This document shows, piece after piece, positions 24,308 to 37,020 of a stretch of DNA of 64,000 nucleotides; the stretch's first letter is position 1, and the number at the start of each line of letters is the position of its first letter. The stretch covers positions 1,796,694-1,860,693 of the forward strand of contig VZSE01014389.1 of assembly GCA_013398275.1 (NCBI GenBank), read 5' to 3'. A model generated the notes under the pieces. The model saw only the letters and a list, made by a program, of their open reading frames with translations. It was not told the origin of the DNA and did not search any database. The DNA is from Promerops cafer. Taxonomy: Eukaryota > Chordata > Aves > Passeriformes > Nectariniidae. Both the position numbers and the translations under genes were made by a program.

Positions 24308-24860
24308 ATTTCAGTTGGAAGGGACCTACAAGGATCATCTAGTCCAACTGCCTGACCTATTCAGGGCTGACCAAAAGTTAAAGAGTGTTGTTAAGGGCGT
24401 TGTACAGATCGCTCTCAAACGTTGACATGCCTTGGGTATCAACCACCTCTCTAAGATGCCTATTCCAGTGCTTGATCACTTCCGCTGTAAAGAAATGTTT
24501 CCTAAAATATTTCCTTTTTGAAAACATCAGAACTAATTCACAACAATGACCAGGAAGGACTTCCACAGCTTAATCTTTCTATTTTTTACTGGATCCAGCA
24601 ACTACCTAAAACCAACTGTAAACTTCTATTAGTCTTACACTGAAACAGCTCGAAAGCAATCATCCTTGAGGCCACTTTTTCATGCCTCCAAAAAATCTGT
24701 CTCCTCGTATCCTTTCCTTTGTTTACTTCTTCTTCATTTGAAGAGCCCTAACCTTTGTCATTCCTCATACGGAAATTATTTCATCATTTCTCCTACCCAT
24801 TGTGACTGTTTTCCAGTTCTTTCAATCCCATTTTGGGAATGGGAGGTGTCCTGGTTTAGG
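24308..24860 (-). mobile_element. CR1-type LINE fragment, older copy
   Basis: The part at 24308-24560 matches the reversed CR1 3' region: CAGTTGGAAGGGACCTACAA, GATCATCTAGTCCAACTGCC, then a CACCTCTCTAAGATGCCTAT block and TGTAAAGAAATGTTTCCT. Further on, AAGAGCCCTAACCTTTGTCA and the TCATACGGAAATTATTTCATC block resemble the next upstream part of the same kind of element, so the copy may run to about 24845. The second half is more diverged and less certain. No coding capacity remains. Confidence 0.7.
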
Positions 24861-24895
24861 GCAAATTTGGGAGGAAATACCCTAGGACAGGCAGT
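24847..24895 (+). mobile_element. Possible LTR 5' end fragment
   Basis: TGTCCTGGTTTAGGGCAAAT resembles the start of a common avian LTR class as I recall it. Similarity is short and the rest of an LTR is not evident. A weaker match, TGTCCTGGTTATAGGATAAA, occurs at 55094. Confidence 0.3.
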
Positions 24896-26434
24896 CACAA
24901 ATGTCAAATGAAAGTAGTCAAGTGCAGACACATTGGAGATTCATATACAATGAAAATCTCTGTATTGCTCTCTGTTGCTTTTGGTTTGCCTTTTTTGACT
25001 GCTACTGAGAAACAAGCAGATGCTATGGCAGAACCACCCAACATACACAGAAGATCTCATTCCTAAGTCTGCAAAAGGTTTGTCAGAGTCCATCCTAAGT
25101 GAAATAAGGATTATCCCCTGTAAACAGCTTTTCCACCTTTACTAAAGGCAAGGCTGGCTTTTGTCCCTGGGCTGCACAAGAATGCTCTTTTCTGTTCTTG
25201 TTCAATAATCCAAAAATATATCTCCTGAAAATATAACACAGATATACCCTCTTCTCTTATACAGTTTACATGGCCTTAAAAAGCTGGCATCAATATATTA
25301 GAGTCTTTGTTCTGTGGTTGGGATTTTCCACTCTACAAACAGGATCTTCCTATAGAGAAGTTAGAGAAAACTATTTCCCCAAGCTACCACAACACATAAA
25401 CCCCAAAAAGCAGCACAAGACAGAACATCAAGAAGACATCCTGTATTCACTCTCAGAAAGGCACAAATAAAGAACTTGGCGAATAACCATAAAAACGAAG
25501 ATTCATCATTTTAAACTTAATACAGCAAGGTCCTTTAATAAAAGAGCACAAGTTCTTATGTATATAAATGTCTTTAAAAGCACTACTGAAATACTACCAG
25601 TATATGGTAAGACCCTGTAATAATGTTACATTTATATAAGATTGTGGGTACTTAGTGCTTGGATCTCTACTGCTACTTAGTTTCTGCTTTCCTGTGCAGT
25701 TCCTTAAAATCTGCAACAGACAGAAATCTTCAGACTTCTACAGCACTGCAAGAAAAAACCCTCACCTTTTTACATTCTGAAGCAATATATTGTTGTTTTC
25801 CTGTATCCTGTCTGTACAAAAAGGAGAATGGCAATACAGAATGATATCATTAAAATAAAAGCATGGTATTAATCTTAGATTTTCTATGAATGTAATTATG
25901 TATTGTGAATTACATGGAAGTTTTTAGTGCTGCAATCCTAACCAATGCTATATTGCGTATTTACTATGTGCGATTGACTCAGACTACTGAATGAAAACAG
26001 ATTAGGAAGGCACATTTTCTTGCTTTTGTATAAATGCATAATGCTGCGATGTTTGGAATGCAAACTCCACAGGGGAACATTAAAAAAATATTGGTTTGTA
26101 AATTAAAGTCACTGAAAAGTAGATGTCAGCCATGAAAATACTTCCTTTAATATTATGTTTTATAAGTTGTTTAATCAGTCCCTCCTCCAGCTGAGGTCTG
26201 AATTACCATTAACTTTGGGGTTCAATAAATACTAATACAAAATGGGAGAATCTAAGGGGGAAAATCGTGCTTTAGAGCACACACAATAGATGAAGAGCTG
26301 CAAAAATGGGCCAGAAGTTTTGCTGTGAAGAGGTAACGCAGCAAAAGGGAACAGCTGGAGACTATTAAAAGCACTCATTAGAGGGAAGAAGCAGCAAACT
26401 GTTCTAATTGGGTCAGCTGACAGGTGGCTGTGCT

Positions 26435-26510
26435 TCAGCAGCGCTCTCCCGGCAGCCCGTCCCAGCCGCAGGGATCGGCGCTACCGTGTGATCCCAAACC
26501 AGACCCGCAG
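26435..26510. other. Small CpG-bearing patch
   Basis: Several CpG dinucleotides lie in about 75 bases (AGCGCTCTCCCGGCAGCCCG, CAGCCGCAGGGATCGGCG), unusual for this CpG-depleted intron. CAGCTG or CAGGTG E-box-like hexamers lie just upstream (26351-26425). It is far below CpG-island size, and a regulatory role is only a guess. Confidence 0.35.
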
Positions 26511-29500
26511 CTGCAAAGCTGCACTGCAGTGACCAATTCAAACCACCCCAGCACCAGTGCATAACACAGGCAGTAAAATGACTACTGTGTGTATGGCAGT
26601 ATGTCAGGGAAAACACTGAGAGTGCACAAAATGTTTAGCCCCTTAACTACAGCTTGGAACCCAGTAAGTGAAAAACGTTCTTTTTAATTTATATATTTAA
26701 CTCCCCAATATCTGGTATGCACTGCACAGACAAATAATTTTAACCTCTGCATGCCTCTGATTTCCAGTCTAAACAATGTTAACCAAGTTATCAGAGCCTC
26801 CCCAAATTTCCCAGGGTCAATCAACAGACACTGGTAGCCCCTCTTGTGAGGTCCTTAAGAGGAAAATCAAAACCCTCTACTCCCTCACTGCACCAAACCT
26901 GTGGGCAGGCAACTCTCTCACAGCCTTTTTTTTTTTATAGAGAAACACATTCACGAGAGTGACAGTCAGAAGATGAAGGCTCCATACCGTGGTCTCTCCT
27001 GGAGGCCACGTCTCTCCTAAGCTTGAAGAAACTTAGCTGAAGTCGTGAAGGAGAAAGCTCAATGATGACAAGTGATGCCAACTACTGATGACAATTCATA
27101 ATATAATTACCCATGGCATTATGCAGATAAACACAGGAAATAAGACAGCTGCTGTCCAAAAACCAGTGTAATTTGTAAAAGAATATTTTTCTTTAAGTTA
27201 AAATAGTTAACTAGTAAATATATTTAGTGAATATTCTCATGTTAATAAAAACCATGGAAACCATAAAAGGAAATTCTCAAGATTCAGGACTAAAAAAAAA
27301 TGTTCTATGGAGTTTACCCATTCACCTTTTTCTATTTTGTTTGAAATTTATGAAATAACCTAAACAACATTAGTTTAAGTATTTAGCCATAAAAGCTAAC
27401 ATTGCAAAAGGAATGTTTTTTTTCCCTATTGTAAGAAATTTGATGTGAGAGTTCCGTGACATCACTTGAGTTTTACTTCCCTCCTTTGCAGTAATCCTAA
27501 TACACTTTTAACAATTATTGTAGCATTTCTTTTAAAAGACAAATGGACAGATGCTCCTTTATGGGATCACTTGCATGAGTAAGCTAACATAAATGAGGCT
27601 GAATATTGTTAAAATATTTTTAATTTTTGCTGAGAAAAGCATATTCATTTTCAGAGATGAAGTTGAAAAACTATGCAGAGCCACCCAGAGACGCTGTGCA
27701 AACGTAACTGCTAATTATAATGAAAATTTGAAACATCCTATAGGAAGGTAACAAGTTCTCATCTTACTGAATAAATTTTTAAATACAAAAATTCTCACTT
27801 CTGATACATTAGCTCAGAAATCTTTTACTGGAGAGAGCTAGGAGCCATGGTGTTCATGAGACTAATAGAGATCAGAATCCCACGTAACCAGATTTCCTGC
27901 AATTCAGGCAACAACACACAGCCCATGCTGCTTCACACACTCATTCAGCCTTAGTAGTCTTAGACCAAAGTCTTACCAAGTATGAAAAAGATGAAAACCC
28001 TACATATGCCTTTTTTTATATTCGATGTCTCAAACTGAAGCTGTAATAAATACTAGATAATTACAAACAAGCCTTCTGGAAGGAAAAATTTTAATATAAA
28101 GCTTTAAAATATTAACAGTAGTCCCTCTTCATCAGGGGTACTTCCTACCTTCTGCACTTCCAAACCCTGAACTAAATCACACCTCCTGGATATTTTCCTT
28201 TTGTTTGGTATCTGCAGCACTCACAGCTGCACTGATAATGGTTTGCTTGCTTTATTAAAGCATATTTACTCTAAGAACTCTAGTTCAACCTGAAACACAT
28301 TCACTACAATGAATTCAAATTAAGTTCTGTGAATTTATCTCATCTTACAGGACCATAATGTAGGGTGGACAGTCAAATCAGTGTGCTTGAGACTTGACTC
28401 AAGGTGCTCACCATTAATTACCTCTCTGCCATACTCCACACTACCAAGCTGCCACTATTTCTTTTGGGGAAGCTCGGAAGCAACTTCTTCAGGTGACTAA
28501 CAATAACTAACTCCAGCAGTGAAAAGTGCCAGGTCAGGGCAAGGAGCTGGTGGATCTGAGTAAAAAGCCTCACATTGCTGCAGCTGCCTCTGCTGTATCT
28601 GACTCATGAATAAAAGGCTTGTTTTCTATCCTGACTTCCAATTAAATTTTGGTAGACACAGACATTTACCAAGATGTTTAGAACAATTTATCTGACTTCT
28701 GAATGAATGGTTGTGTTTCCTGGAACCAAGTCAAAGCCTGAAGCTCTATTCAGAGAAAATTTCAAATGATCAGTGAATGGTGGAAATTTATGTCTCTGTT
28801 TCTGACCTTTGCAATGTCAGCAGTTCAGATTTTCAATGTTAAAAAGCAGCATGCAAGGTACTACAAGACTTCAAGATAGTCTGTGTTTTTTTCAACTCCC
28901 TTTTTTTCTTAAGGATCAGAATTGAGGGGAGGGAATGCTTCCATCAAGGGCATCACAACCTGGAGTTCATCAGACACAAAAACTGATCTTAAAATGCTTT
29001 TCCTCCCTTAAGAGCCTGCTTTCTAGAGCAGCTGAGCTCCCAAACCTTCACACTGCAGTTTGAGGGAATATGGATGTTGCCCTCAGCTTTTCAAGGGAGA
29101 TGGCCAGTTGTTGGCAGCTGTTGATGAAGATGCCAGGATGGCCTGAAAGGTTCCCAGTTGCCCACACCACCTTCCAAGAGATAGGAAGCCAAGAACATCA
29201 TGGTCGATAAAAGCCCAATTAACCTCTAAGACTCAGTTTCCAGATACATATATTTTGCCTGCAAACCTGTCTCTTCTGGTAAAACAGAAAAGTAGTATTT
29301 ATAGCTTCTCCAGTCCATTTTGTAAGTTTGTAACTGCTATCAACACAAGGCTTCTCAAGGACTCCAGCAGTGAGCTCAGTGTCACGGATCAATTAGCAAT
29401 TACTTGTTTTCCTGGCTGTTGATCTGAGGCATGATGGAAGAAGAAAAGTTAAAGCTCATATCCTCCCCCTACTTTCATGTATCCCCCTACTTTCATCATC

Positions 29501-31935
29501 AGGCACACCTCAGCCCAAACAGCTTAGGTGATCAATGATCACCTAATTATGATCAATGCTGAAACTTTTTAATATGCTAAGTCTAAGTTTATCCTTAAAT
29601 AGTCCCCCATAAAAACCAGTAATGTTTCATGGTGAGTTTTGCATTTAAAAGAATATTAGGGAAGAATTGAAAAAGTTATGAGACCTGCAATGAGGCACCC
29701 ATCAGTCCTGTGCTGAAGTGGCATACTGGCTCATGCTCAGAGGTAAAACCAGCTGCTTACTTACTTCACAGCTAGATCTGACAATTGATTTTGCAGATTT
29801 CTGAAGCTATGATTCCAAAATCCCCAATACCTGAATTTTAAGAAATATGCCAGCTGATTATCTTGCACCACTGAGGAAAAGATTAAAATGCAGGCATGCA
29901 AAAATGCTGAACATTCAGAATGAGTGGCTTTTGTGACAATTAATTTCACTGGCAAGTGGCCTATATATCACTGTCACTCTCTTTGAGCAGTGCAAGTGAC
30001 TGCCAAAGTCTGCCAAGGAGGCATGGAAAACAGGTTCCAAAAATGTTTCCAGGATTCTAACACTGACTTACCAACAGAGAAAATCAAAATGAAAACGCAC
30101 AAATAGTTTTTATTAAGGATGCTAATGGTGCCTCAGATCAACAAACTGCCTTTTGAACAAAATGATTACTGACCTCAGACACCTTTTATTTCTTTGTCAT
30201 TATAGCTTTTGTACTGATCTGTGTATCCATAGATATCAGCATATGCATATAAATAATTAAATTCTTAAAGAACATACCAATGCTGATGAAAATGCAAGGT
30301 AATTTCTATTACTTTTTAAACCAAGACAACATAAATTCGATCTATTTGTTTCAGTTCCGCTTGAAGTAAAATTTCACTGGCTGTATGTATCATGCCTTAA
30401 GCTACACAGTCAGTACTGAAATAATACCAGGTTTTACAGAGTCAGTCGTAAGAGATGCCAATCACTGCACTTCAAATGAGAAGGCAAAGTAAAGTACAGA
30501 CTCTACCACTCACTTTTAACATTTCCAAAAAAGAAAACGTAGTAGTGTTATAAAGTTGTAGTAAAAACCTCCACCCCTCATTAATTCCCTCAACTGTCTT
30601 GTCCCATTCAGAGATGGTGAAGCAGAAGTCCATGTGCACACAACATGCAAAACCTTCCAGCTCTGCACACCAGGAGGTCAAGACACACTCAGCAGACACA
30701 GGGACCTCTTTGGGATCTCTAGGCACATAGCAAAGAAGAAACCCTCCACAGTTTATACCTGTATAGGAGATGTCATTAAATTTAAGGCTATTAGACAGTT
30801 ACACTGATACCTCCCCCTTCAATTACTCATAATGTACCAGCTTGTCTGTTCACAGGGCTCTGCATGACAAAAAGCAGAAGACAAATGAAATCTAAACATG
30901 GGAAAAAAACCCAGCCCTCCTTGTTTTCGTCTAACTTCTGCTAGGGCTGAAAGGTGTTGTGTGACAGTTGTTCAGAGCTGTGTTCTCTATGGCCAATCAC
31001 ACATCTTGTATGCTACTGCCTCTTCAAAACCTCACAAAAACATCCTCTCTCTCTCCTCCAAAAGCCACAGACATATCTTGTTTTGACATTATGTCATAGC
31101 AGACCATCAAGGTGTCCTGTCACTGCTGTTTCACTGAACTCTCTGCAAGTTCAAGTATGCCTGAAGGCTGAGTCCAATCAAACTGGACCTCCATTAGAGA
31201 GAGGGCAAGAAGTAATTCCACCATTTTGCCTTTTTTGAGGGGTGTCTGTGTACACACAAAGAGATCAACATAAACCAAACTAGCCACCTTCCTAGCTTCT
31301 GAGTTTCTTATTTAGCATTCATTCAACACCTACTGCCATGGGACCTTGGTATGCAACAAAAGCTGGGAGGTGTTACAACGGTTCAGCAGTCATACAAATT
31401 TAAGACTTATTATGAATAGCTTATTCAGCATTATTACCATTATCTTAACCCAAAAAAGACAAAAAGCAACAAAACCAAATCAAGAACTGAGATTAGAGCC
31501 CTGGTGTAAAGAACATTACAAACAACTTAGCAGCAAGAACATTAGAGACTTGAGCTCCCTGAATTGCTCTGTTTCTCAGTTTTCCTCTGAGGCTGCAGTT
31601 ACAGACATAGTCTGAACCTAAAAATCTGTCTGAATATTCACAGTGATAAATATAGGCAGAATTATTATATTACTATGCAGTGCAAATCCAACTCAGTGAA
31701 AGGACCTTAATTCAACAGTGGAAATCTGGAACTTGCTGTCAGCTTATTCAAGATCAAACTGAATTCATTGGCAACACTAAAGCTGAGCAAACTAAGGACC
31801 AGGCAAGACAAGACAGAGGAAAAACACAAGATGGAAGATGCCTCAGTCTCTCACTTTTCACGCATCCAGTTTGCATAACAGCACTACATAACAATGATGG
31901 GAAATTGATAATCAAAACCTTTTATTTAAACATAC

Positions 31936-32089
31936 CAGGTATCTTTCCTCCTGCCTCATGTTGGGGGTACGGATCATGTGATTCTGTTCTCCTCTCCAGT
32001 CTCCGAAACGTCGAAAAAAATAATTGGACAGGAATCGGTTGACAGGATCTCTAATAATATTGATGTACACGGGCTGGTCTCCTCCAAAC
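31936..32089 (-). CDS. UST: UST exon 5: 3'-phosphate binding segment
   Basis: This 154-bp exon completes the split Arg codon and adds 51 codons, from FGGDQPVY to QEERYL. The core IRDPVNRFLSNYFF contains the family's 3'-phosphate-binding motif: an Arg followed eight residues later by a Ser, the spacing seen in HS2ST and other PAPS-dependent sulfotransferases. The following RRFGDWRGEQNHM is characteristic of UST rather than HS2ST1. The acceptor is preceded by a good pyrimidine tract (TTTTCTTCCCACCAG) and the donor is CTG|GTATG. The downstream intron is phase 0. The exon is bounded by the two largest introns seen here, about 16.0 kb upstream and 24.0 kb downstream. No frameshift or stop is present. 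Confidence 0.96.
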
Positions 32090-35000
32090 CTGGTGGGAAG
32101 AAAAGTGGGTGAATCTCATCACAAGACATGTCTCCACACAGACATGTATCTATTATCTCTCATCCGAATGCTTTCAAACTACTTCCTACAGAAATTCAGA
32201 GCTTTTACAAGGTGAGGAGTGAAACTGAGAATCTTACAACTAGTTTCTAAACCTTTGTAAATGCATGCAAGATTTCTTTAGGGTGAACAGTAATTATGGA
32301 ATCCCATTAAGCTATATGTGTACTACAAACATTTTAGTTGAAAACCATTTTTTACACTGTATCAACGGTTTTCTTCTTGAGTTCTCTCCTTGCTGTTTTC
32401 AGACGAAGAACCTTCTGCAGATGAATCAGAGAACGAGCATTTCTTCTTCTGAACACACTTCCTATCTGGGCACTCATGTTAGAACAGGCACCACCCAACA
32501 GTACCAGCTGTAAGGCAGCCTTGGATCACCTTCGCCTGTACAGTAAGTGTAGTAGTGTGCAAAGGATTTTCAGCTTACTTTGAAAGCTTTTTTCCAAAAG
32601 CTTCCTCTGGATTAACTGACAGATACGCATGATATTTCCAACTTTTTATTTACTGGAACTTGTGCAGAACCTTGTCCCCTCACCCCCAGCCTGCACCACC
32701 AGCTGGATTTGAGGTTATTTCATGGGAAACACCTTGGGTTATTTCATGCAATACCTTATCCCTGTACTGCACTTCATTTTTTCAACTTTTTTTTTTTTAA
32801 AGTCAGTATGAAAATTCTTGCTTCAAAAAAGAAATTAAGTATCAATCTCAAGTACATGCAAGTCCAAGGAAAAGGAAAGGTCACCAGCTGTGACCAGGCT
32901 TGCACATAAACAAAATGGAGCATAGATATCTGCAACTTAGAGATGAGAAGATAAACCAGAGCAACTTCACCACCTTGACTTTACCCTCTTGCATGTCTCC
33001 TCCTGATGCTAAGTGACAAACATCTTCAATTCAATAGCTGGGATACCAAAAGAGGAAAGGAGGAAAAAGAAGCTTGTGAAGGTCTGTGATTACAGTGGAT
33101 TTTCAGAATATTAAAATACTGACTGCGTATTTTAGATCAACACACAGCATCAGGAGAGCAGGCTTGACTGGAAGAAAAAAGAGGAAGCTGCTTACATTGC
33201 TCCACGGTCAAAATTAAAAAATGGACATTCATGGAACAGACTTAAGGACTACAAATTCTGTGAGACAAAGAATAAAATAAAACCTTCCTGGACGGAGATG
33301 TTCATAGGATAAATTCAACTTGGAATTTTCCTCATCTAAGAACATGGATTATGCTTCTCCCTTCGCTTTCCCCAATTTAGGTAAACAATTCTCACTTAAG
33401 CACTAGCTTATGCTTTATTTTTGGGAGCTTGAGGACGTAGCCACATTTAAGTATTTACATGCTATTCTCATGATTTCCTGAGTCACAATTTATGTAATTT
33501 CTTCTAAAATGTAAAATACTAGATTAAAAGAGAGAAAACTGAAGACAGCCATTAAATTAAAAACCCCCTCTCAGTTTCTCCTCATCTTTTGAGGCGATGA
33601 ATAATTGAATTTGTATAATAAAAGATCAGGGTTTCTCATAAATATTAAAGAGGCAGCAAAATTGTTTAAAATTATGAATTCTATTAAAAGACAAGAGAAA
33701 AATCTCATAGAGTTTAAACCTGATTTTTATTCTGCATGATTCCCCAGACTCCTAAATACAGTCTGCAAAGGCTTGTCTCATGAGTAACTATGCCTATCAG
33801 TAACCTCATTGACCTCAGTGTTGCAGGATCACTGCCATAATTTGAAATTGCACGGACAGCATAAAATTTTAAAACAAACCAATTAAAAAGGCATACACTC
33901 CCTGCTTCCTGATTATTGCACAACCCAGTTTGGACATGGTGTGCAAGTGAAATATCCTGAATTTAGTACCCTGAGATCTTCTCTAATCTCATCTTTGCTG
34001 CTTTTAATCTTTAAACAGAAATAAAACCTACATTAAAAAAAAAAGCATTCCTGCAAATACCACAGGACAATGTGGGCATAAAGTTTTGACAATATTTACT
34101 CAAATAGAAAGCTTTGAGTGGATGCCTTGGCCTGGTAGTTTTGAAAACTAAACTTTTCAAGTGAAATTGCTGGAAAGAATAGATCGCATCTAAATTACTG
34201 AACACATTATCTTAAGCAATAATCAGAAGACAGAGGTGACTGGAGGAGAGGAAAGAAAAGGGGAAGCAGTAGAGACAGTAAGAAGTGATGACAGTAGCAA
34301 GTTGTCTTAAGATAAAGACAAAAAGATCACAAGATTTATAGAAGCAAGAGAGCAGGGATGGCCTGCCCCAGGCTTTGTTAAGGATGTTAAACCTAAATAC
34401 TTATCAGAAGAGCAAAAAACAAAAATCAGACAGCTATTAGCTGTCTTGATAGAAATTTTCAATACATATTGTCTTTTCTGAAGTAAAAGGAAAGGTGAAA
34501 TTGCATAAACAACCCACCATATTCCCAGAGCACATCCTTTTGCTGGTAAGGCCATGTCTCTCAACATGACCCCAGTAAATTAAGGACCAAAAGCCATAAG
34601 AAAAGAGGCTCACAGAGGCTCATTCATCCCAAGAGGACAGCTGAGACAGGGGGTCACTCTTTCACAAGTGCTACAGAGGAACTTCCATTTCCGAAATGGA
34701 GATTGTGCATGCAACCCACCTCCCCAAACACAGGACAGCTCAAATTTCTGATTTTCTGCACTATGTAACCAGCTGCTATACACCCAGCTGTGGGTTGCTC
34801 CACCAAGCAACAAGCAAGGAATTATTAGAAAAATCAAGTCTGTTCTGCTCCTTATTCAAATGTGCTTTTTTTTTAAACATAGTTTATAATACTTCAAATT
34901 CCATTTGTTTCTATGGACTGTACTCTGAGTCATTTATGGAAGCTAAGCAGCACTCACATAGCATTAAAAATCCTAACAGTTAAAAAAAAAAATCAATTAC

Positions 35001-36879
35001 CTTAAGCTATTTAGAAAAGAAAAAGGCAAATCAATGCTCCATTTGTTCAAGTATGTTCTGCATATTTTTAGATACCTATCAATCACAACATATTAAATGC
35101 TCTCCCAAGTGAAACTTTTGAGATTAACAACACCCACATGAAAGTGCTCTTGCAAAAAAATTGATACGAGCTCTCTTTATACATCGCATCACCTTATTTG
35201 CACTCAAACACCCATTGTCAAGGATTTAAAATGGGACACGGTCATATTTTCTAGGCCTGAGTAGCAGACTTACCTTCTCTGAGTGGGATCATGACTGGAT
35301 TCCATATGATGAAGTTGCATGAATATTCTCATTTCCAACAGCACATCAGTGCAACTGGGAAGACTGGGTCAGGATACCACCACTCCATCAGAACACCACA
35401 AATGGATACACCAACCCCCACAGCACTCTTCTCGTACTTAATGTCTCCTGATTTATTTTATACGTACTAGTAAATCCCATTAGTTTTAACTGATCTGTTG
35501 TTGAAGATATATTTTTGGAGTCCTCATCAAAAACCTATTTGCAAGCTTCAATCAATGATATTTAGCTTCATTAATAATATATTCCCCTATGTCTTTTTTA
35601 ATAAAAGCAAAATAAAAAAAAATTAAGCCTGAGAAGCATGTGAGCTTGACCCTTCACATTTCTGATTTTTATTATTTACAATGACCAAAATCATCACCAT
35701 TTTATTATTTATATGACCAAAATCTTCATTTAAAACCATTTACAAACCCCTTGCAAGTTAGGGGGGAAAAATCTACAAAAGTGAGTTGCTTGGCTTTAAA
35801 ATGGAGGCTCTCTTAGCTCCTATTATTTTTCATTTCACTTCAGGAGGCTGCTGCCTTTGCATTTAATACAAAACTCTTCACACAAGCAGAAGATGGTTTC
35901 TTCACCCTTGCAGGCAAAGCCAGCTCCTCAAGGAAAAGATGACTCCCAACCTATTCTCTGTAAAAACTTTGTCTACCTCTTACTCTTTGAACATACACTG
36001 TTTCCCCTTAAACAAAACAGGTGGTTGCTAGAAATTCAATATAATGGAAACAAACAAGTAGCAACAGCCACGTAATATTAATAGGAACAGGCATATTGTG
36101 TCATTCTTATAAAGGAAGCACAATTTCCTTTTACAGTGCCATACAACTGAGAATCACACGCTGAGAGTACAATTGCCCAGCCATCTTTACCCGTCAATTA
36201 TATGTTAGAGCTCCATTACCTGCCCTGGAGCACAGCTTCACAGGGAGGTCATGTAAAAGCACAAACATAGAACCTTCACCTTTTTAGGACCTAAATAAGA
36301 TGCAGTTACTTCAACATTTATCTTCTGAAAAAGGTATTTTGAAACACTAGTTTTTGTAACATCTTGCATCAGCATGAACTTGTGGCAAAGCACACAAGGC
36401 ACCAGGCACTTCTGGGATGCTCCAGTGATGCTCCTCAAGGATGAGCTGCAATGAGGAATGGGCTGAAGTACTGCCTGCATGGGAGTACATGGTACTGCCA
36501 GCCTCCATAATCAAGAGTTTGTTCATCTTCCTGCTCTTCTTGTCTGAAGTGCCTCTCTTGCAGCCTTCACCCTCATGCTGTGGTCATGTTTTCAACCTTT
36601 TCTTTAGAACTGGGGGAGTTGATATCAGGCATTTCTCTAGTGATGCACCTATGTCACCTATACGGTTATTTCAGTCATAGCATAGCTGAACTGGTACAAG
36701 GACTGTGTAGAGCAGACCTCAGTTAAAAACTTGGGCTTCATGAGGCCTTTTTCCTTTCCTGCAGAGTACTAACTAGGCTGCCTCTCCCCAGCAAGCTGAA
36801 CTAAAAGTTATGCCAGTCTGCTTTTTTGCTATTGCTCCCTAGTTTATCCCAGTCACAAAGCAAGCAATGCAGAGAGGTG

Positions 36880-37020
36880 ATGTAATTATCACCCCTGGAA
36901 GCATTCAAAAAACATGGAGATGCAGCACTTAGGGACGGGGTCTACCAATGGACATGTAGGTTAACAGTTGGACTTGATGACCTTAGTGGTCTTTTCCAAA
37001 CTTAACAGATCTATGAAATA
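36880..37020 (+). mobile_element. CR1 LINE 3' end fragment
   Basis: About 140 bases match the sense 3' end of CR1: CCTGGAAGCATTCAAAAAAC, CAGCACTTAGGGACGGGGTC, then AACAGTTGGACTTGATGACC, TTAGTGGTCTTTTCCAAACT and the terminal ATCTATGAAA. It lies on the plus strand, antisense to UST. Confidence 0.88.

Larger units (their letters stand above)
7916..31935 (-). other. UST: UST intron 5
   Basis: This 24-kb intron lies between exons 5 and 6. Recognisable content is CR1 fragments at 11191-11475, 14969-16120, 17091-17190 and 24308-24860, a GC-rich dispersed-repeat block around 12930-13955, the CR1-tail microsatellite at 24083-24307, a hexanucleotide array at 21404-21440, and homopolymer runs. The stretches 7916-11190, 17200-21400, 22050-24080 and 24900-31935 are AT-rich with only chance ORFs. 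I see no gene or defined element in them, apart from a small CpG-bearing patch near 26435-26510. Confidence 0.85.

Noticed and set aside
23940..24338. 132-codon minus-strand ORF rich in YSILF and HSIPF repeats
   Set aside because: It is only the translation of the pentanucleotide microsatellite and the adjacent CR1 end.
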